Source: Chryseobacterium aquifrigidense
GTDB taxonomy: Bacteria; Bacteroidota; Bacteroidia; Flavobacteriales; Weeksellaceae
Reading direction: 5' to 3'
Length of the DNA stretch: 64,000 nt
Assembly: GCF_006716485.1 (NCBI RefSeq)
Contig: NZ_VFPD01000005.1
Span: forward strand, 62,001 to 126,000
Shown here piece by piece: positions 8,422-16,615 of the stretch; within the stretch, counting starts at the first letter, position 1; each line of letters opens with the position of its first letter. The notes beneath the pieces are model-generated. The model saw nothing but the letters and a program-made list of their open reading frames with translations, had not been told where the DNA came from and searched no databases. The translations under genes were made by a program, and so were the position numbers.

Positions 8422-8730
8422 ATGAATATAGATGAATTCAGGGCTGAGCTGGAAACCAGGCTTTTAATTGAGAAACAGTATTTATTGCAGGAAGCTTCCT
8501 CTGTCAATGCTGAGGAAAGGCTTGAGTTGTTAGGAAAGTTTAATGAGAAATATAAAGAAGTGATCAAAAGATTAGCTAACGAAAATGGAGTTGATTTAAA
8601 TGAATCCTATCCCTCTGAAAACTCATCAGACTCTGAAAATCTTTCATACGAACAAATTATTCTGGGTAAAACAATGAGTGTTTACGACAGATTATCCGAT
8701 GAGCTGTATGAAGAAATAACAAACATATAA
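8422..8730 (+). CDS. Small uncharacterised helical protein within the paa operon
   Basis: The 102-residue product is acidic and mostly alpha-helical, with no signal peptide or membrane segment. A serine/glutamate-rich linker sits around residues 63-75. I recognise no family. It ends ten bases before paaI and has the same strand and spacing as the pathway genes, so it is probably co-transcribed. No role in phenylacetate catabolism can be read from it. Confidence 0.7.
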   Translation: MNIDEFRAELETRLLIEKQYLLQEASSVNAEERLELLGKFNEKYKEVIKRLANENGVDLNESYPSENSSDSENLSYEQIILGKTMSVYDRLSDELYEEITNI

Positions 8731-8739
8731 TTAATAGAA

Positions 8740-9153
8740 ATGAATCCAAGACAAGTAGCAGATTATATGTTCAATCAGGATTATTTTTCCCAGTGGATGA
8801 ATATCAAAATGATTGAAGTAAAAGAAAATTACTGTTTAATAGAAATGCCCATTAAGAAAGATATGATTAACGGGCTTAAAACAGTTCATGGTGGAGTTAC
8901 CTTTGCTTTTGCAGACTCTGCGCTGGCATTTTCTTCCAACAATACAGGTGATGCTGCGGTCGCGCTGAACTGTATTATCAATTTTACCAAAGCCGGAAAG
9001 GAAGGAGATATTTTCAGAGCCGAAAGTATTTTGGTGAATGATACCAGAAAAACTGCGGTTTATGACATTCAGATTACCAATCAAAATCAGGAGTTGATTG
9101 CAAAGTTTGTAGGAACAGTTTACAAAATCGGAAAAAAAGTAACAGAATTATAA
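8740..9153 (+). CDS. paaI: Hotdog-fold phenylacetyl-CoA thioesterase PaaI
   Basis: PaaI hydrolyses stalled phenylacetyl-CoA-type thioesters and protects the CoA pool when the pathway backs up. The 137-residue product is family length and contains the KTVHGGVTFAFADSALA active-site helix with its conserved HGG and Asp. A typical beta-strand run INFTKAGKEGDIF follows. It lies between a small protein of unknown function and paaJ. Confidence 0.88.
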   Translation: MNPRQVADYMFNQDYFSQWMNIKMIEVKENYCLIEMPIKKDMINGLKTVHGGVTFAFADSALAFSSNNTGDAAVALNCIINFTKAGKEGDIFRAESILVNDTRKTAVYDIQITNQNQELIAKFVGTVYKIGKKVTEL

Positions 9154-9198
9154 AGAGTTTTCAAATTCTCAAATTTGACTCATTTTCAAATTAAAATT

Positions 9199-10404
9199 AT
9201 GAACAACGTATACATCATAGACTATGTCAGAACTCCCATCTCAAAATTACAGGGAGGATTATCAGAAGTAAGAGCAGATGATTTAGCCGCTATTGTGATC
9301 AAAGAAGTGGTTGCAAGAAATCCTGAAGTTCCTGTAGAGGAAATTGAAGACGTTATTTTCGGATGCGCTAACCAGGCAGGCGAAGATAACAGAAACGTTG
9401 CCAGAATGGGGCTTTTATTGGCTGGTCTTCCTTACAAAATTGGTGGAGAGACTGTCAACAGGCTATGTGCTTCAGGAATGTCTGCGGTAGCCAATGCATT
9501 CCGTTCTATTGCTGCAGGTGAAGGCGAAATTTATATTGCAGGAGGCGTTGAGCATATGACGCGTTCTCCTTATGTAATGTCAAAACCTAGCGCTGCTTTC
9601 GGAAGAGACAGCCAGATGTTTGATACTACTTTCGGATGGCGTTTCATTAACCCTAAAATGAAAGAATTATACGGGGTTGACGGAATGGGAGAAACTGCAG
9701 AAAATTTAGCAGATATCCACCAGATCAACAGAGAAGATCAGGATAAATTTGCCCTTTGGTCTCAGCAGAAAGCTACAAAAGCTCAGGAAAGCGGAAGACT
9801 GGCAGAAGAAATTGTAAAAGTGGAGATTCCTCAGAGAAAAGGCGATCCGATTGTTTTTGAAAAAGATGAATTCATTAAACCAACTTCCTCTATGGAAGGG
9901 TTGGCAAAACTTCGTCCTGCTTTCAGAAAAGAAGGAACGGTAACTGCAGGAAATGCTTCTGGAATGAATGACGGTGCCGCAGCTTTGATTTTAGCAAGCG
10001 AAGAAGCGGTGAAAAAATACGGTTTAAAACCAAAAGCGAAAATTCTGGGATCTTCCGTAGCCGGAGTAGAGCCAAGAATTATGGGAATCGGTCCGGTAGA
10101 AGCCACTCAAAAGCTATTGAAGAGATTAAATCTTTCTCTTGAAGATATGGACATCATTGAACTAAACGAAGCATTCGCGGCACAGGCACTTGCTGTGACA
10201 AGAAGTTTAGGATTAAAAGATGATGACTCAAGAATAAATCCTAATGGTGGTGCAATCGCAATTGGCCACCCACTGGGAGTTTCGGGAGCAAGAATCGTAG
10301 GTTCTGCAGCAATGGAACTTCAGAAACAGGATAAGAAATATGCATTGTGCACCCTTTGTATCGGCGTAGGACAAGGATATGCAATGGTAATCGAAAAAGT
10401 ATAA
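9199..10404 (+). CDS. paaJ: 3-oxoadipyl-CoA/3-oxo-5,6-dehydrosuberyl-CoA thiolase
   Basis: PaaJ performs the two thiolytic steps that yield acetyl-CoA and succinyl-CoA. The 401-residue product has the acylated Cys90 in NRLCASGMSAV, the His motif GGAIAIGHPLG, and the C-terminal CIGVGQG with the second catalytic Cys. The ATG at 9199 (MNNVYIIDYVRTPI) is chosen over an in-frame TTG at 9175, which lies in the low-complexity CAAATT spacer. Confidence 0.9.
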   Translation: MNNVYIIDYVRTPISKLQGGLSEVRADDLAAIVIKEVVARNPEVPVEEIEDVIFGCANQAGEDNRNVARMGLLLAGLPYKIGGETVNRLCASGMSAVANAFRSIAAGEGEIYIAGGVEHMTRSPYVMSKPSAAFGRDSQMFDTTFGWRFINPKMKELYGVDGMGETAENLADIHQINREDQDKFALWSQQKATKAQESGRLAEEIVKVEIPQRKGDPIVFEKDEFIKPTSSMEGLAKLRPAFRKEGTVTAGNASGMNDGAAALILASEEAVKKYGLKPKAKILGSSVAGVEPRIMGIGPVEATQKLLKRLNLSLEDMDIIELNEAFAAQALAVTRSLGLKDDDSRINPNGGAIAIGHPLGVSGARIVGSAAMELQKQDKKYALCTLCIGVGQGYAMVIEKV

Positions 10405-10499
10405 TTAATTTGAAAGTGAGTTGATTGGAGAATTTGAAAATGTCTAAAGACATTAGCAATTTTCAAATTAATTCATTCTCAGATTTTCAAATTAAAATT
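10405..10499. repeat. Low-complexity imperfect dyad before paaY
   Basis: The spacer contains GAGAATTTGAAAATGTCTAA, then ACATTAGC, followed by complementary TTTTCAAATTAATTC and CAGATTTTCAAATT words. An in-frame upstream start at 10425 would translate this spacer, so it is treated as noncoding. The same vocabulary is seen at 2724-2836 and 9154-9198. Confidence 0.5.
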
Positions 10500-11093
10500 A
10501 TGAACATCTACTCATACCATGGGATTCGTCCCATTATAAAGCCCTCTGCCTATATTCATCCGCAGGCAGTCATTATCGGGAATGTAGAAATAGGGGAGGA
10601 AGTATATATCGGTCCCAATGCGGTAATTCGTGGAGACTGGGGGAAAATTATCATTAAAGACGGAGCCAATGTACAGGAAAACTGTACCCTTCATGTTTTC
10701 CCGAATATAGAAACCATACTGGAAGAATCCGCACACATCGGACATGGCGCAATCATCCACTCAGGACACATCGGAAAAAACTGTCTGATCGGAATGAATT
10801 CCGTTGTGATGGACAAAGCATATATCGGTGACGAAAGTATTGTAGGAGCATTGGCTTTTGTACCGGCTAATTTCAGATGTGAACCAAGAAAGCTGGTTGT
10901 AGGAAGCCCTGCGAAAATTATCCGTGATGTTTCTGATGAAATGATTCACTGGAAAACAGAAGGAACAAAACTCTATCAGGAACTGGCAAGAGAAGGAAAA
11001 GAAGCTATTCTGCCTTGTGAGCCTTTTACAGAATATGTTCAGCAGATCCCAACAAAAATTGTGGATTACAGCATCTGGGATGATATAAAATAA
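10500..11093 (+). CDS. paaY: Left-handed beta-helix hexapeptide protein, PaaY type
   Basis: PaaY is a gamma-carbonic-anhydrase-like protein. In E. coli it acts as a thioesterase that clears dead-end CoA esters of the pathway. The 197-residue product shows hexapeptide repeats (for example AVIIGNVEIGEEVYIGPNAV) and metal-type histidines in ENCTLHVF, AHIGHGAIIHSGHIG. The ATG at 10500 is chosen because the upstream in-frame extension is spacer-like. It ends the first block of paa genes; the RAYT unit follows. Confidence 0.85.
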   Translation: MNIYSYHGIRPIIKPSAYIHPQAVIIGNVEIGEEVYIGPNAVIRGDWGKIIIKDGANVQENCTLHVFPNIETILEESAHIGHGAIIHSGHIGKNCLIGMNSVVMDKAYIGDESIVGALAFVPANFRCEPRKLVVGSPAKIIRDVSDEMIHWKTEGTKLYQELAREGKEAILPCEPFTEYVQQIPTKIVDYSIWDDIK

Positions 11094-11127
11094 AAGTATA
11101 ACTTATTTTGAATAATTGCAGATAATT

Positions 11128-11160
11128 AAACGCAACGGGTTTTTAAAACCCGTTGCGTTT
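11128..11160. repeat. REP-like perfect palindrome, copy 1
   Basis: AAACGCAACGGGTTTT, one T, then the exact reverse complement AAAACCCGTTGCGTTT form a 16-bp-arm palindrome. It lies in a longer direct repeat (about 11105-11174) that begins ATTTTGAATAATTGC and recurs at about 11757-11825. It sits 29 bases before the RAYT gene. It is the expected type of substrate for a REP-associated transposase. Confidence 0.8.
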
Positions 11161-11189
11161 AACAAAATTAAATACCAGATTTAAAAAGA

Positions 11190-11708
11190 ATGATTAATAC
11201 AGAAAATTTTGAATTTGAAGGTACATATCACATTTTTTCTCATGTAAATGGGACTGAAGTTATTTTTCGTGAACCATCAAATTATCAGTTTTTTCTGGAA
11301 AAGATTGAAAAATATATTCTTCCGGTTGCTGATATTTATGCTTATTGTCTGTTACCTAATCATTTTCATTTGTTGTTAAGATTTAAGAATTTTGATGATG
11401 TGAATAGTGAAAATGAGCATCAGTTTTTAATGAAGCACTTTGGTAATTTATTGAATGCTTATGCTAAAGCTTACAACAAAAAATATAATAGAAATGGAGC
11501 TCTTTTTCTGAATGCGGTAAAACGAAAGAAAATGTCAGATGAAAAATATTTATTGAAAGTTTTACATTATATTCATAATAATCCGACTAATCACGGATTT
11601 GTAAATAAAATTGACCAATGGAAGCATTCTTCTTATAATTCATATTTAAATCCTGAAAAAGAAAGTAAATTGGATAGAAAGGGGATTATGCGGTATTTGT
11701 TTCGTTAG
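11190..11708 (+). CDS. REP-associated tyrosine transposase (RAYT, Y1 HUH nuclease)
   Basis: The 172-residue product is a single-domain Y1 transposase of the IS200-like RAYT class. The HUH motif is H58-F-H60 in PNHFHLLL, and the catalytic tyrosine is in NAYAKAYNKKY (Y91 or Y95). RAYTs nick and rejoin single-stranded REP hairpins and are usually domesticated single-copy genes, not active insertion sequences. Matching palindromes flank it (11128 and 11780), so this is a REPtron-like unit. It separates paaY from paaZ. Confidence 0.87.
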   Translation: MINTENFEFEGTYHIFSHVNGTEVIFREPSNYQFFLEKIEKYILPVADIYAYCLLPNHFHLLLRFKNFDDVNSENEHQFLMKHFGNLLNAYAKAYNKKYNRNGALFLNAVKRKKMSDEKYLLKVLHYIHNNPTNHGFVNKIDQWKHSSYNSYLNPEKESKLDRKGIMRYLFR

Positions 11709-11779
11709 AAGTTTTTAGAAATTATCATCAATCTACTATTGAATATGATTTTTTAAATTTTGAATAATTGCTAATAATC

Positions 11780-11812
11780 AAACCTAACGGGTTTTTAAAA
11801 CCCGTTAGGTTT
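11780..11812. repeat. REP-like perfect palindrome, copy 2
   Basis: AAACCTAACGGGTTTT, one T, then AAAACCCGTTAGGTTT form a second 16-bp-arm palindrome. Compared with copy 1, two bases differ in each arm and every change is matched in the other arm, so pairing is kept. It is in direct orientation to copy 1 and ends 13 bases before the esterase ATG. Confidence 0.8.
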
Positions 11813-11825
11813 AATAAAATTAAAT

Positions 11826-12653
11826 ATGATTAAAAAAATTGCACTTGCATGCAGCATAATGTTTGCGGTGGGCTGTACGCTATCAGCACAAACTGTTACA
11901 ACAAAACCGCTTACAATCGGAGAAGTGAGGACCATTAAGTCCAAAACGTTAAATGAAGACAGAACGTTGAATATTTATCTTCCACAGGGCTATGATAAAA
12001 CAAAATCATACCCGGTGATCTATCTGTTGGATGGAAGCATAAATGAAGATTTTATTCACGTTACAGGATTAGTACAATTCTTTAATCAAATGTATTCCAT
12101 GCCGGAAACCATTGTGGTGGGAGTTGCTAATGTAGACAGGAAAAGGGATTTTACTTTTCATACGGATTTAAAAGACTTACAGAAAGATTATCCTACCACA
12201 GGACATTCTGATAAGTTTATTGCTTTCCTTGAAAAAGAATTAAAACCTTATGTTGAAAGTCAGTTTAAAACTACGGACAAATATTTGTTCGGGCAATCTT
12301 TGGGAGGTCTTCTGGCAGCAGAAATACTTCTGAAAAAGCCGGAGATGTTCAACAACTATTTTATTATCAGCCCAAGTTTGTGGTGGGATGATGAAAGCTT
12401 ACTGAAACAGGCTGGAACATTACTTTCAAAATCTTCGGATACTAAAAAGTTTGTTTATGTTTCTGTAGGGAAAGGAGAACATCCGGTAATGGTAAAAGAT
12501 GCCGAAGCTTTCTATGATGTTTTGAAAAAAGCAGGGAAGAAAAACTGGACATTAGAATATAAAATGATGGAAACAGACAATCATGCAACCATTCTTCACA
12601 GAAGTTTATATGAAGGACTGGTGAAAATGTTTCCCTATCAGGAACCGAAATAA
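11826..12653 (+). CDS. Secreted alpha/beta-hydrolase esterase
   Basis: The 275-residue product has an N-terminal signal peptide (cleavage likely after LSAQ) and belongs to the putative-esterase family related to siderophore esterases and S-formylglutathione hydrolases. The nucleophile is Ser158 in FGQSLGG. A WWDDESLL segment and a late His in DNHATILH complete a likely triad. The natural substrate cannot be read from sequence. It is probably periplasmic. It starts right after the second REP palindrome and is unlikely to belong to the paa pathway. Confidence 0.8.
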   Translation: MIKKIALACSIMFAVGCTLSAQTVTTKPLTIGEVRTIKSKTLNEDRTLNIYLPQGYDKTKSYPVIYLLDGSINEDFIHVTGLVQFFNQMYSMPETIVVGVANVDRKRDFTFHTDLKDLQKDYPTTGHSDKFIAFLEKELKPYVESQFKTTDKYLFGQSLGGLLAAEILLKKPEMFNNYFIISPSLWWDDESLLKQAGTLLSKSSDTKKFVYVSVGKGEHPVMVKDAEAFYDVLKKAGKKNWTLEYKMMETDNHATILHRSLYEGLVKMFPYQEPK

Positions 12654-12664
12654 ATTACTTCCAA

Positions 12665-12940
12665 ATGATGAATATTCTGAAGAAATACTGGATTGTAATA
12701 TTGATATTTATAATCATTATGAATGTTCTAAGGCTTTATCTGGTAGAAGAATCAATAGGAATTTCAGATGCTTTGGAACATGTTGAATCAGATGAGCTAA
12801 TTGCTAAGCTAGAGCGTAAAAATTATTTCTATGAGTTATTTGTTGAAATTGTCATCATTTTAAATGGCTGGCTGGCACTTTTTATCCCTTATTTGATTAT
12901 TAGAAACTTTATCAAAAAGATTAATCTAAGCAAAAAGTAA
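12665..12940 (+). CDS. Small two-helix membrane protein
   Basis: The 91-residue product has one membrane helix at about residues 8-26 and a second at about 62-82, joined by a charged segment (SDALEHVESDELIAKLERK). No family is recognised. It begins 11 bases after the esterase and ends eight bases before paaZ, so all three genes are probably co-transcribed. Confidence 0.65.
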   Translation: MMNILKKYWIVILIFIIIMNVLRLYLVEESIGISDALEHVESDELIAKLERKNYFYELFVEIVIILNGWLALFIPYLIIRNFIKKINLSKK

Positions 12941-12948
12941 AAAACTAT

Positions 12949-15444
12949 ATGGAAAAGTTAAAAAACTATATCTACGGACAATGGGTAGAAGGTACCGGAA
13001 ACGGAGTTCCTTTGTATAATGCCGTTACAGGAGAGCAGGTGGCTGTTTCTGATACAGAAGGGCTTAATTTTGAACAGGCTCTTGACTACGGAAGAACCGT
13101 AGGATACAAAAACCTTTCTTCAATGACTTTCTACGACCGTGGAGAAATGTTGAAAAAAGTAGCCCTTTACCTGTTGGAAAGAAAGAAGAAATACTACGAC
13201 TTATCATACAAAACGGGAGCTACGCACGTTGATTCTTGGGTGGATATTGAAGGAGGTTTCGGAACTTTCTTTACCTATTCCGGATTGGCAAAAAGAATGC
13301 TTCCCAATACTTCATTTTGGGTAGATGGAGATACTCAGAAGATTTCTGCTAACGGAACTTTCTTAGGAACCCATATTTTAACACCTAGTGAAGGAGTTTC
13401 TGTACAGATCAATGCTTATAACTTTCCGGTGTGGGGAATGTTGGAAAAACTATCCACTTCCTTATTGGCTGGAGTTCCTTCTATTGTAAAACCATCTCCT
13501 TTCGGATCTTACCTTACCAATGCGGTATTTCAGGATATGATTGAAAGTGGAGTGTTACCTGAAGGTGCCGTGCAGTTAGTATGTGGAGAGCCTGGAAATA
13601 TTTTAGATTATGTACAGGATGGAGACTCTGTATTGTTTACTGGCTCTGCTCACACAGGTAGAAAGTTGAAATCTCTTCCTTCGGTTGCCGGAAATGCCGT
13701 TCGTTTCAATATGGAAGCAGATTCCCTGAACTGTTCTATCCTTGGATTGGAAGCAAAACCGGGAACTCCTGAATTTGATTTATTCATCAAAGAAGTTCGT
13801 AACGAAATGACGACAAAAGCAGGACAGAAATGTACAGCGATCAGAAGAATTATCGTTCCTGAACATTTGATCGGTGACGTTCAGAATGCTCTGTCTAAAG
13901 CTTTGGATCAGACTAAAATCGGAAACCCATTAAGCAGAGAAACTAAAATGGGATCTTTAGTGGGAAGACAGCAGTATGAAGAAGTTCTGAGAAAAGTAAA
14001 CCTGTTAAAATCAGAAACAGAACTTGTTTATGACGGAAAACATGAACTTGTAGATGCCAACTATGAAAATGGTGCATTTATGAGTCCGAAATTATTCCTG
14101 AACGACAAGCCTTTCGAAAAAAATATATCTCACGATGTAGAAGCTTTCGGGCCAGTATCTACATTGATGCCGTATAAAGATGCTGAAGAAGCAGCTGCAC
14201 TGGCAAAAAGAGGAAAAGGAAGTTTGGTAGGGTCTATCGTTTCTCGCGATGAGAACTTTATCGCAGAAACTTCATGGAAAATGGCTTCCCAGCACGGAAG
14301 AATCTTTGTATTAAACAGAGATAACGCTAAGGAAAGTACAGGTCATGGTTCACCGCTTCCTACATTAATGCACGGAGGTCCTGGTAGAGCAGGTGGCGGA
14401 GAGGAAATGGGCGGACTGAGCGGTCTTCATTTCTTCTTACAGAAAACAGCTATTCAGGGATCACCGGATGTATTGAAAGCAATTACCAAAATATATCAGC
14501 AGGGCGCAGAGAAAAAATTCTCGGACAAACATCCTTTTCAGAAATATTTTGAGGAAGTGGAAGTAGGAGACTCTTTAGAAACAGCAGGAAGAACGGTTAC
14601 AGATGCTGATATCGTTAACTTTTCCAATGTTTCATGGGATCATTTCTATGCCCATACAGATGCTACAAGTTTAACAGGTACAATCTTTGATAAAACTGTT
14701 GCTCATGGATATTTCATTCTTTCAGCGGCAGCGGGATTGTTTGTTTCAGGCAAAAAAGGACCTGTAATTGCCAATTACGGATTGGAAGACTGCAGTTTCT
14801 TCAAACCTGTATATGCCGGAGATACGATCACTGTTTATCTGACAGCAAAAGAAAAAATAAACAGAGGAGTAAAAGGAAGAAACATTCCTTCAGGTGTTGT
14901 AAAATGGCTGGTTGAAGTTGTAAACCAAAGAGATGAGGTAGTTTGCGTGGCAACAATCTTAACATTGGTTGCAAAGCAATCCCCTTTCATTGATCTGAAT
15001 GTAAAAAATATTCAGAAAATGTTGAATGGATTAACAGAAAGTACCCCTGCACTTTGGGGGAAAATGTCTCCACAGCAGATGTTAGAACATTTGGAACAGG
15101 CGGTATTGGTAAGTTTCGGAGAACCTGAAGCCGAAAAATGCTTCACTCCGGAAGAAAACCTTGAAAAATGGCAGGATTCTCTTTACAACCACAGAGCAAT
15201 GCCAAAAGAATTTACAGCGCCATTCCTTCCACAGGACGGTTCGCTTCCGGAGCAAAAACACAAAAATTTGGAAGCTGCAAAACTGTCATTCATGAATAAC
15301 CTGAAGAAATTTGTTATTTATTACAAAGAAAATCCACAGGCAGAACACATGAATTACGTTTTCGGAAAACTGAATAAAGAAATGTGGGAACTGATGCACA
15401 AAAAGCATTTTACGCACCATTTCCAGCAGTTTGGATTAATTTAA
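12949..15444 (+). CDS. paaZ: PaaZ: oxepin-CoA hydrolase/semialdehyde dehydrogenase with extra C-terminal domain
   Basis: PaaZ opens the oxepin ring and oxidises the resulting aldehyde to 3-oxo-5,6-dehydrosuberyl-CoA. Residues 1-520 are an aldehyde dehydrogenase with Glu256 and catalytic Cys295 (AGQKCTA). Residues about 530-680 are a MaoC-like hydratase with the Asp564-x4-His569 pair (WDHFYAH). The 831-residue product is about 150 longer than E. coli PaaZ. Residues 690-831 form a helical domain with MSPQQMLEHL and a terminal KHFTHHFQQFGL histidine cluster, resembling the DUF1569/DinB-like fold. A strong hairpin terminator follows, so this is the operon's last gene. Confidence 0.92.
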   Translation: MEKLKNYIYGQWVEGTGNGVPLYNAVTGEQVAVSDTEGLNFEQALDYGRTVGYKNLSSMTFYDRGEMLKKVALYLLERKKKYYDLSYKTGATHVDSWVDIEGGFGTFFTYSGLAKRMLPNTSFWVDGDTQKISANGTFLGTHILTPSEGVSVQINAYNFPVWGMLEKLSTSLLAGVPSIVKPSPFGSYLTNAVFQDMIESGVLPEGAVQLVCGEPGNILDYVQDGDSVLFTGSAHTGRKLKSLPSVAGNAVRFNMEADSLNCSILGLEAKPGTPEFDLFIKEVRNEMTTKAGQKCTAIRRIIVPEHLIGDVQNALSKALDQTKIGNPLSRETKMGSLVGRQQYEEVLRKVNLLKSETELVYDGKHELVDANYENGAFMSPKLFLNDKPFEKNISHDVEAFGPVSTLMPYKDAEEAAALAKRGKGSLVGSIVSRDENFIAETSWKMASQHGRIFVLNRDNAKESTGHGSPLPTLMHGGPGRAGGGEEMGGLSGLHFFLQKTAIQGSPDVLKAITKIYQQGAEKKFSDKHPFQKYFEEVEVGDSLETAGRTVTDADIVNFSNVSWDHFYAHTDATSLTGTIFDKTVAHGYFILSAAAGLFVSGKKGPVIANYGLEDCSFFKPVYAGDTITVYLTAKEKINRGVKGRNIPSGVVKWLVEVVNQRDEVVCVATILTLVAKQSPFIDLNVKNIQKMLNGLTESTPALWGKMSPQQMLEHLEQAVLVSFGEPEAEKCFTPEENLEKWQDSLYNHRAMPKEFTAPFLPQDGSLPEQKHKNLEAAKLSFMNNLKKFVIYYKENPQAEHMNYVFGKLNKEMWELMHKKHFTHHFQQFGLI

Positions 15445-15458
15445 TTCAAAATAATGAT

Positions 15459-15500
15459 AAAATTTCCCCTTCAGAGTAGTACTGAAGGGGATTTTAATTT
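15459..15500 (+). terminator. Terminator of the paa operon
   Basis: TCCCCTTCAG (15465-15474) pairs with CTGAAGGGGA (15482-15491), followed by TTTTAATTT. It starts 20 bases after the paaZ stop. Confidence 0.75.
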
Positions 15501-15539
15501 GGCGGAAAATACTTAAATTCATACATATTCTTTTAAATC

Positions 15540-16253
15540 ATGAAATTTTTTAAAGTTTTCTTTTTAGCTCTACCATCTTTGCTCCTTTTTTCCTGTTCCA
15601 GAAATCCGAAACCTGATAAAGAAGGCTATTTTTCTGAAGAGAAATTTGTTGATAGCCTCAATGTGGGAAGAAAAGGTAAAACTAAAATTGAATTTGAAAA
15701 ATTTAGGCATGGTAAGAATGGTGATGTATTTGTAACCTTGAATGTTTACGATCTAAAAGAGATCTGGGTGGAAACTAAAGGTTCAATATTTCATACCTGG
15801 GAATTAAAGAATAGTTTTAGATTTATCAAAGATGGAGTAACCGATTTAGATGTTCAGATAAGTGACTTTAATAATGATGGTTTCAACGATATCACTTATC
15901 AAAGTGGAATAGCCGGAAGAGGAGGAAATATAGTGATGACTTTGTTTGTATATAATCCAAAGAATAAAGATTTTATTCACATTAGAAATTCAGATAATTA
16001 TCCCAACCTAAGTTTTAATTCAAAACTAAACTGTATCAATTCTTTAATTTTAACAGGTTCTACCACAACGGCATTTCTAAAAATTAAAAAAGATTCCCTA
16101 GATGAATTTGCACGAGTAGATGTTTCTGATAAAATAGTGGTGGAAGAAAAAGATTCTACAGGTAAGTTTAAAATTATTGAAAAAAAACTATTCAAAGGAA
16201 ATGATGAAGACTTTTATAAGACTTTTAGAAATTACAAACCTTTAGAATATTAG
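15540..16253 (+). CDS. Lipoprotein with an EF-hand-like/FG-GAP calcium loop
   Basis: The 237-residue product has a signal peptide and lipobox (LLLFSC). The loop DFNNDGFNDI near residues 118-127 resembles the calcium loops of FG-GAP/VCBS repeats. Only one such loop is clear, so a full beta-propeller is not shown. Cell-envelope location is likely; function is unknown. It stands alone after the paa terminator. Confidence 0.7.
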   Translation: MKFFKVFFLALPSLLLFSCSRNPKPDKEGYFSEEKFVDSLNVGRKGKTKIEFEKFRHGKNGDVFVTLNVYDLKEIWVETKGSIFHTWELKNSFRFIKDGVTDLDVQISDFNNDGFNDITYQSGIAGRGGNIVMTLFVYNPKNKDFIHIRNSDNYPNLSFNSKLNCINSLILTGSTTTAFLKIKKDSLDEFARVDVSDKIVVEEKDSTGKFKIIEKKLFKGNDEDFYKTFRNYKPLEY

Positions 16254-16391
16254 TAAATTTTATTTATCATATAATTAGATAATATATGTTATTTCAATTA
16301 GTTATATTTTTTTTAAATTAAAAATGATTAACTTTAATAGGCGAAATCCGAAAAGCATATAGAGTAGGAGAGAATATCAAAACTGATTACA

Positions 16392-16553
16392 ATGAAAAAC
16401 TTAAAAAAACTTTCAAGACACGAGTTGAGATCTCTTAAAGGAGCCGGGCCAAACTGGTCTTGTGTCCTTAATCCTTGTCCTCCCGGAAGCTGTTGTCTCC
16501 CTGGAAGATGGCCTGATATTGCAAGGGCATGTTATATATGTGCCGATTCTTAG
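16392..16553 (+). CDS. Double-glycine-leader, cysteine-rich bacteriocin-like peptide
   Basis: This 53-residue gene begins MKNLKKLSRHELRSLKGA, an 18-residue leader with the full double-glycine pattern: Leu-12, Ser-11, Glu-8, Leu-7, Leu-4, Gly-2, Ala-1. C39 peptidases cut such leaders after GG or GA. The 35-residue core has six cysteines (24, 29, 34, 35, 47, 50), three tryptophan/tyrosine residues and several prolines, so up to three disulfides are possible. The leader closely resembles those of Chryseobacterium bacteriocin-like proteins. No transporter is adjacent; the only C39 exporter in the window is at 48115-50310. Whether the peptide is antimicrobial or a signal is unknown. Confidence 0.75.
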   Translation: MKNLKKLSRHELRSLKGAGPNWSCVLNPCPPGSCCLPGRWPDIARACYICADS

Positions 16554-16579
16554 ATTTTTTTTAACTTAAAACAATACAT

Positions 16580-16615
16580 AAAGCTGCAATTCTCTGTGAT
16601 TTGTAGCTTTTTTTA
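16580..16615 (+). terminator. Weak hairpin terminator after the double-glycine peptide gene
   Basis: AAGCTGCA and TGTAGCTT pair with one G-U, followed by TTTTTTTATA. It ends at the stop of the convergent CPBP gene. Confidence 0.55.

Noticed and set aside
10425..10499. Extended N-terminus of PaaY
   Set aside because: The extension translates a low-complexity dyad spacer that recurs elsewhere in the operon; the ATG at 10500 matches the family start.
11128..11160. REP palindrome as an intrinsic terminator of paaY
   Set aside because: The palindrome has no following U-tract, and its twin copy with a conserved flank beside the RAYT gene points to a REP element.
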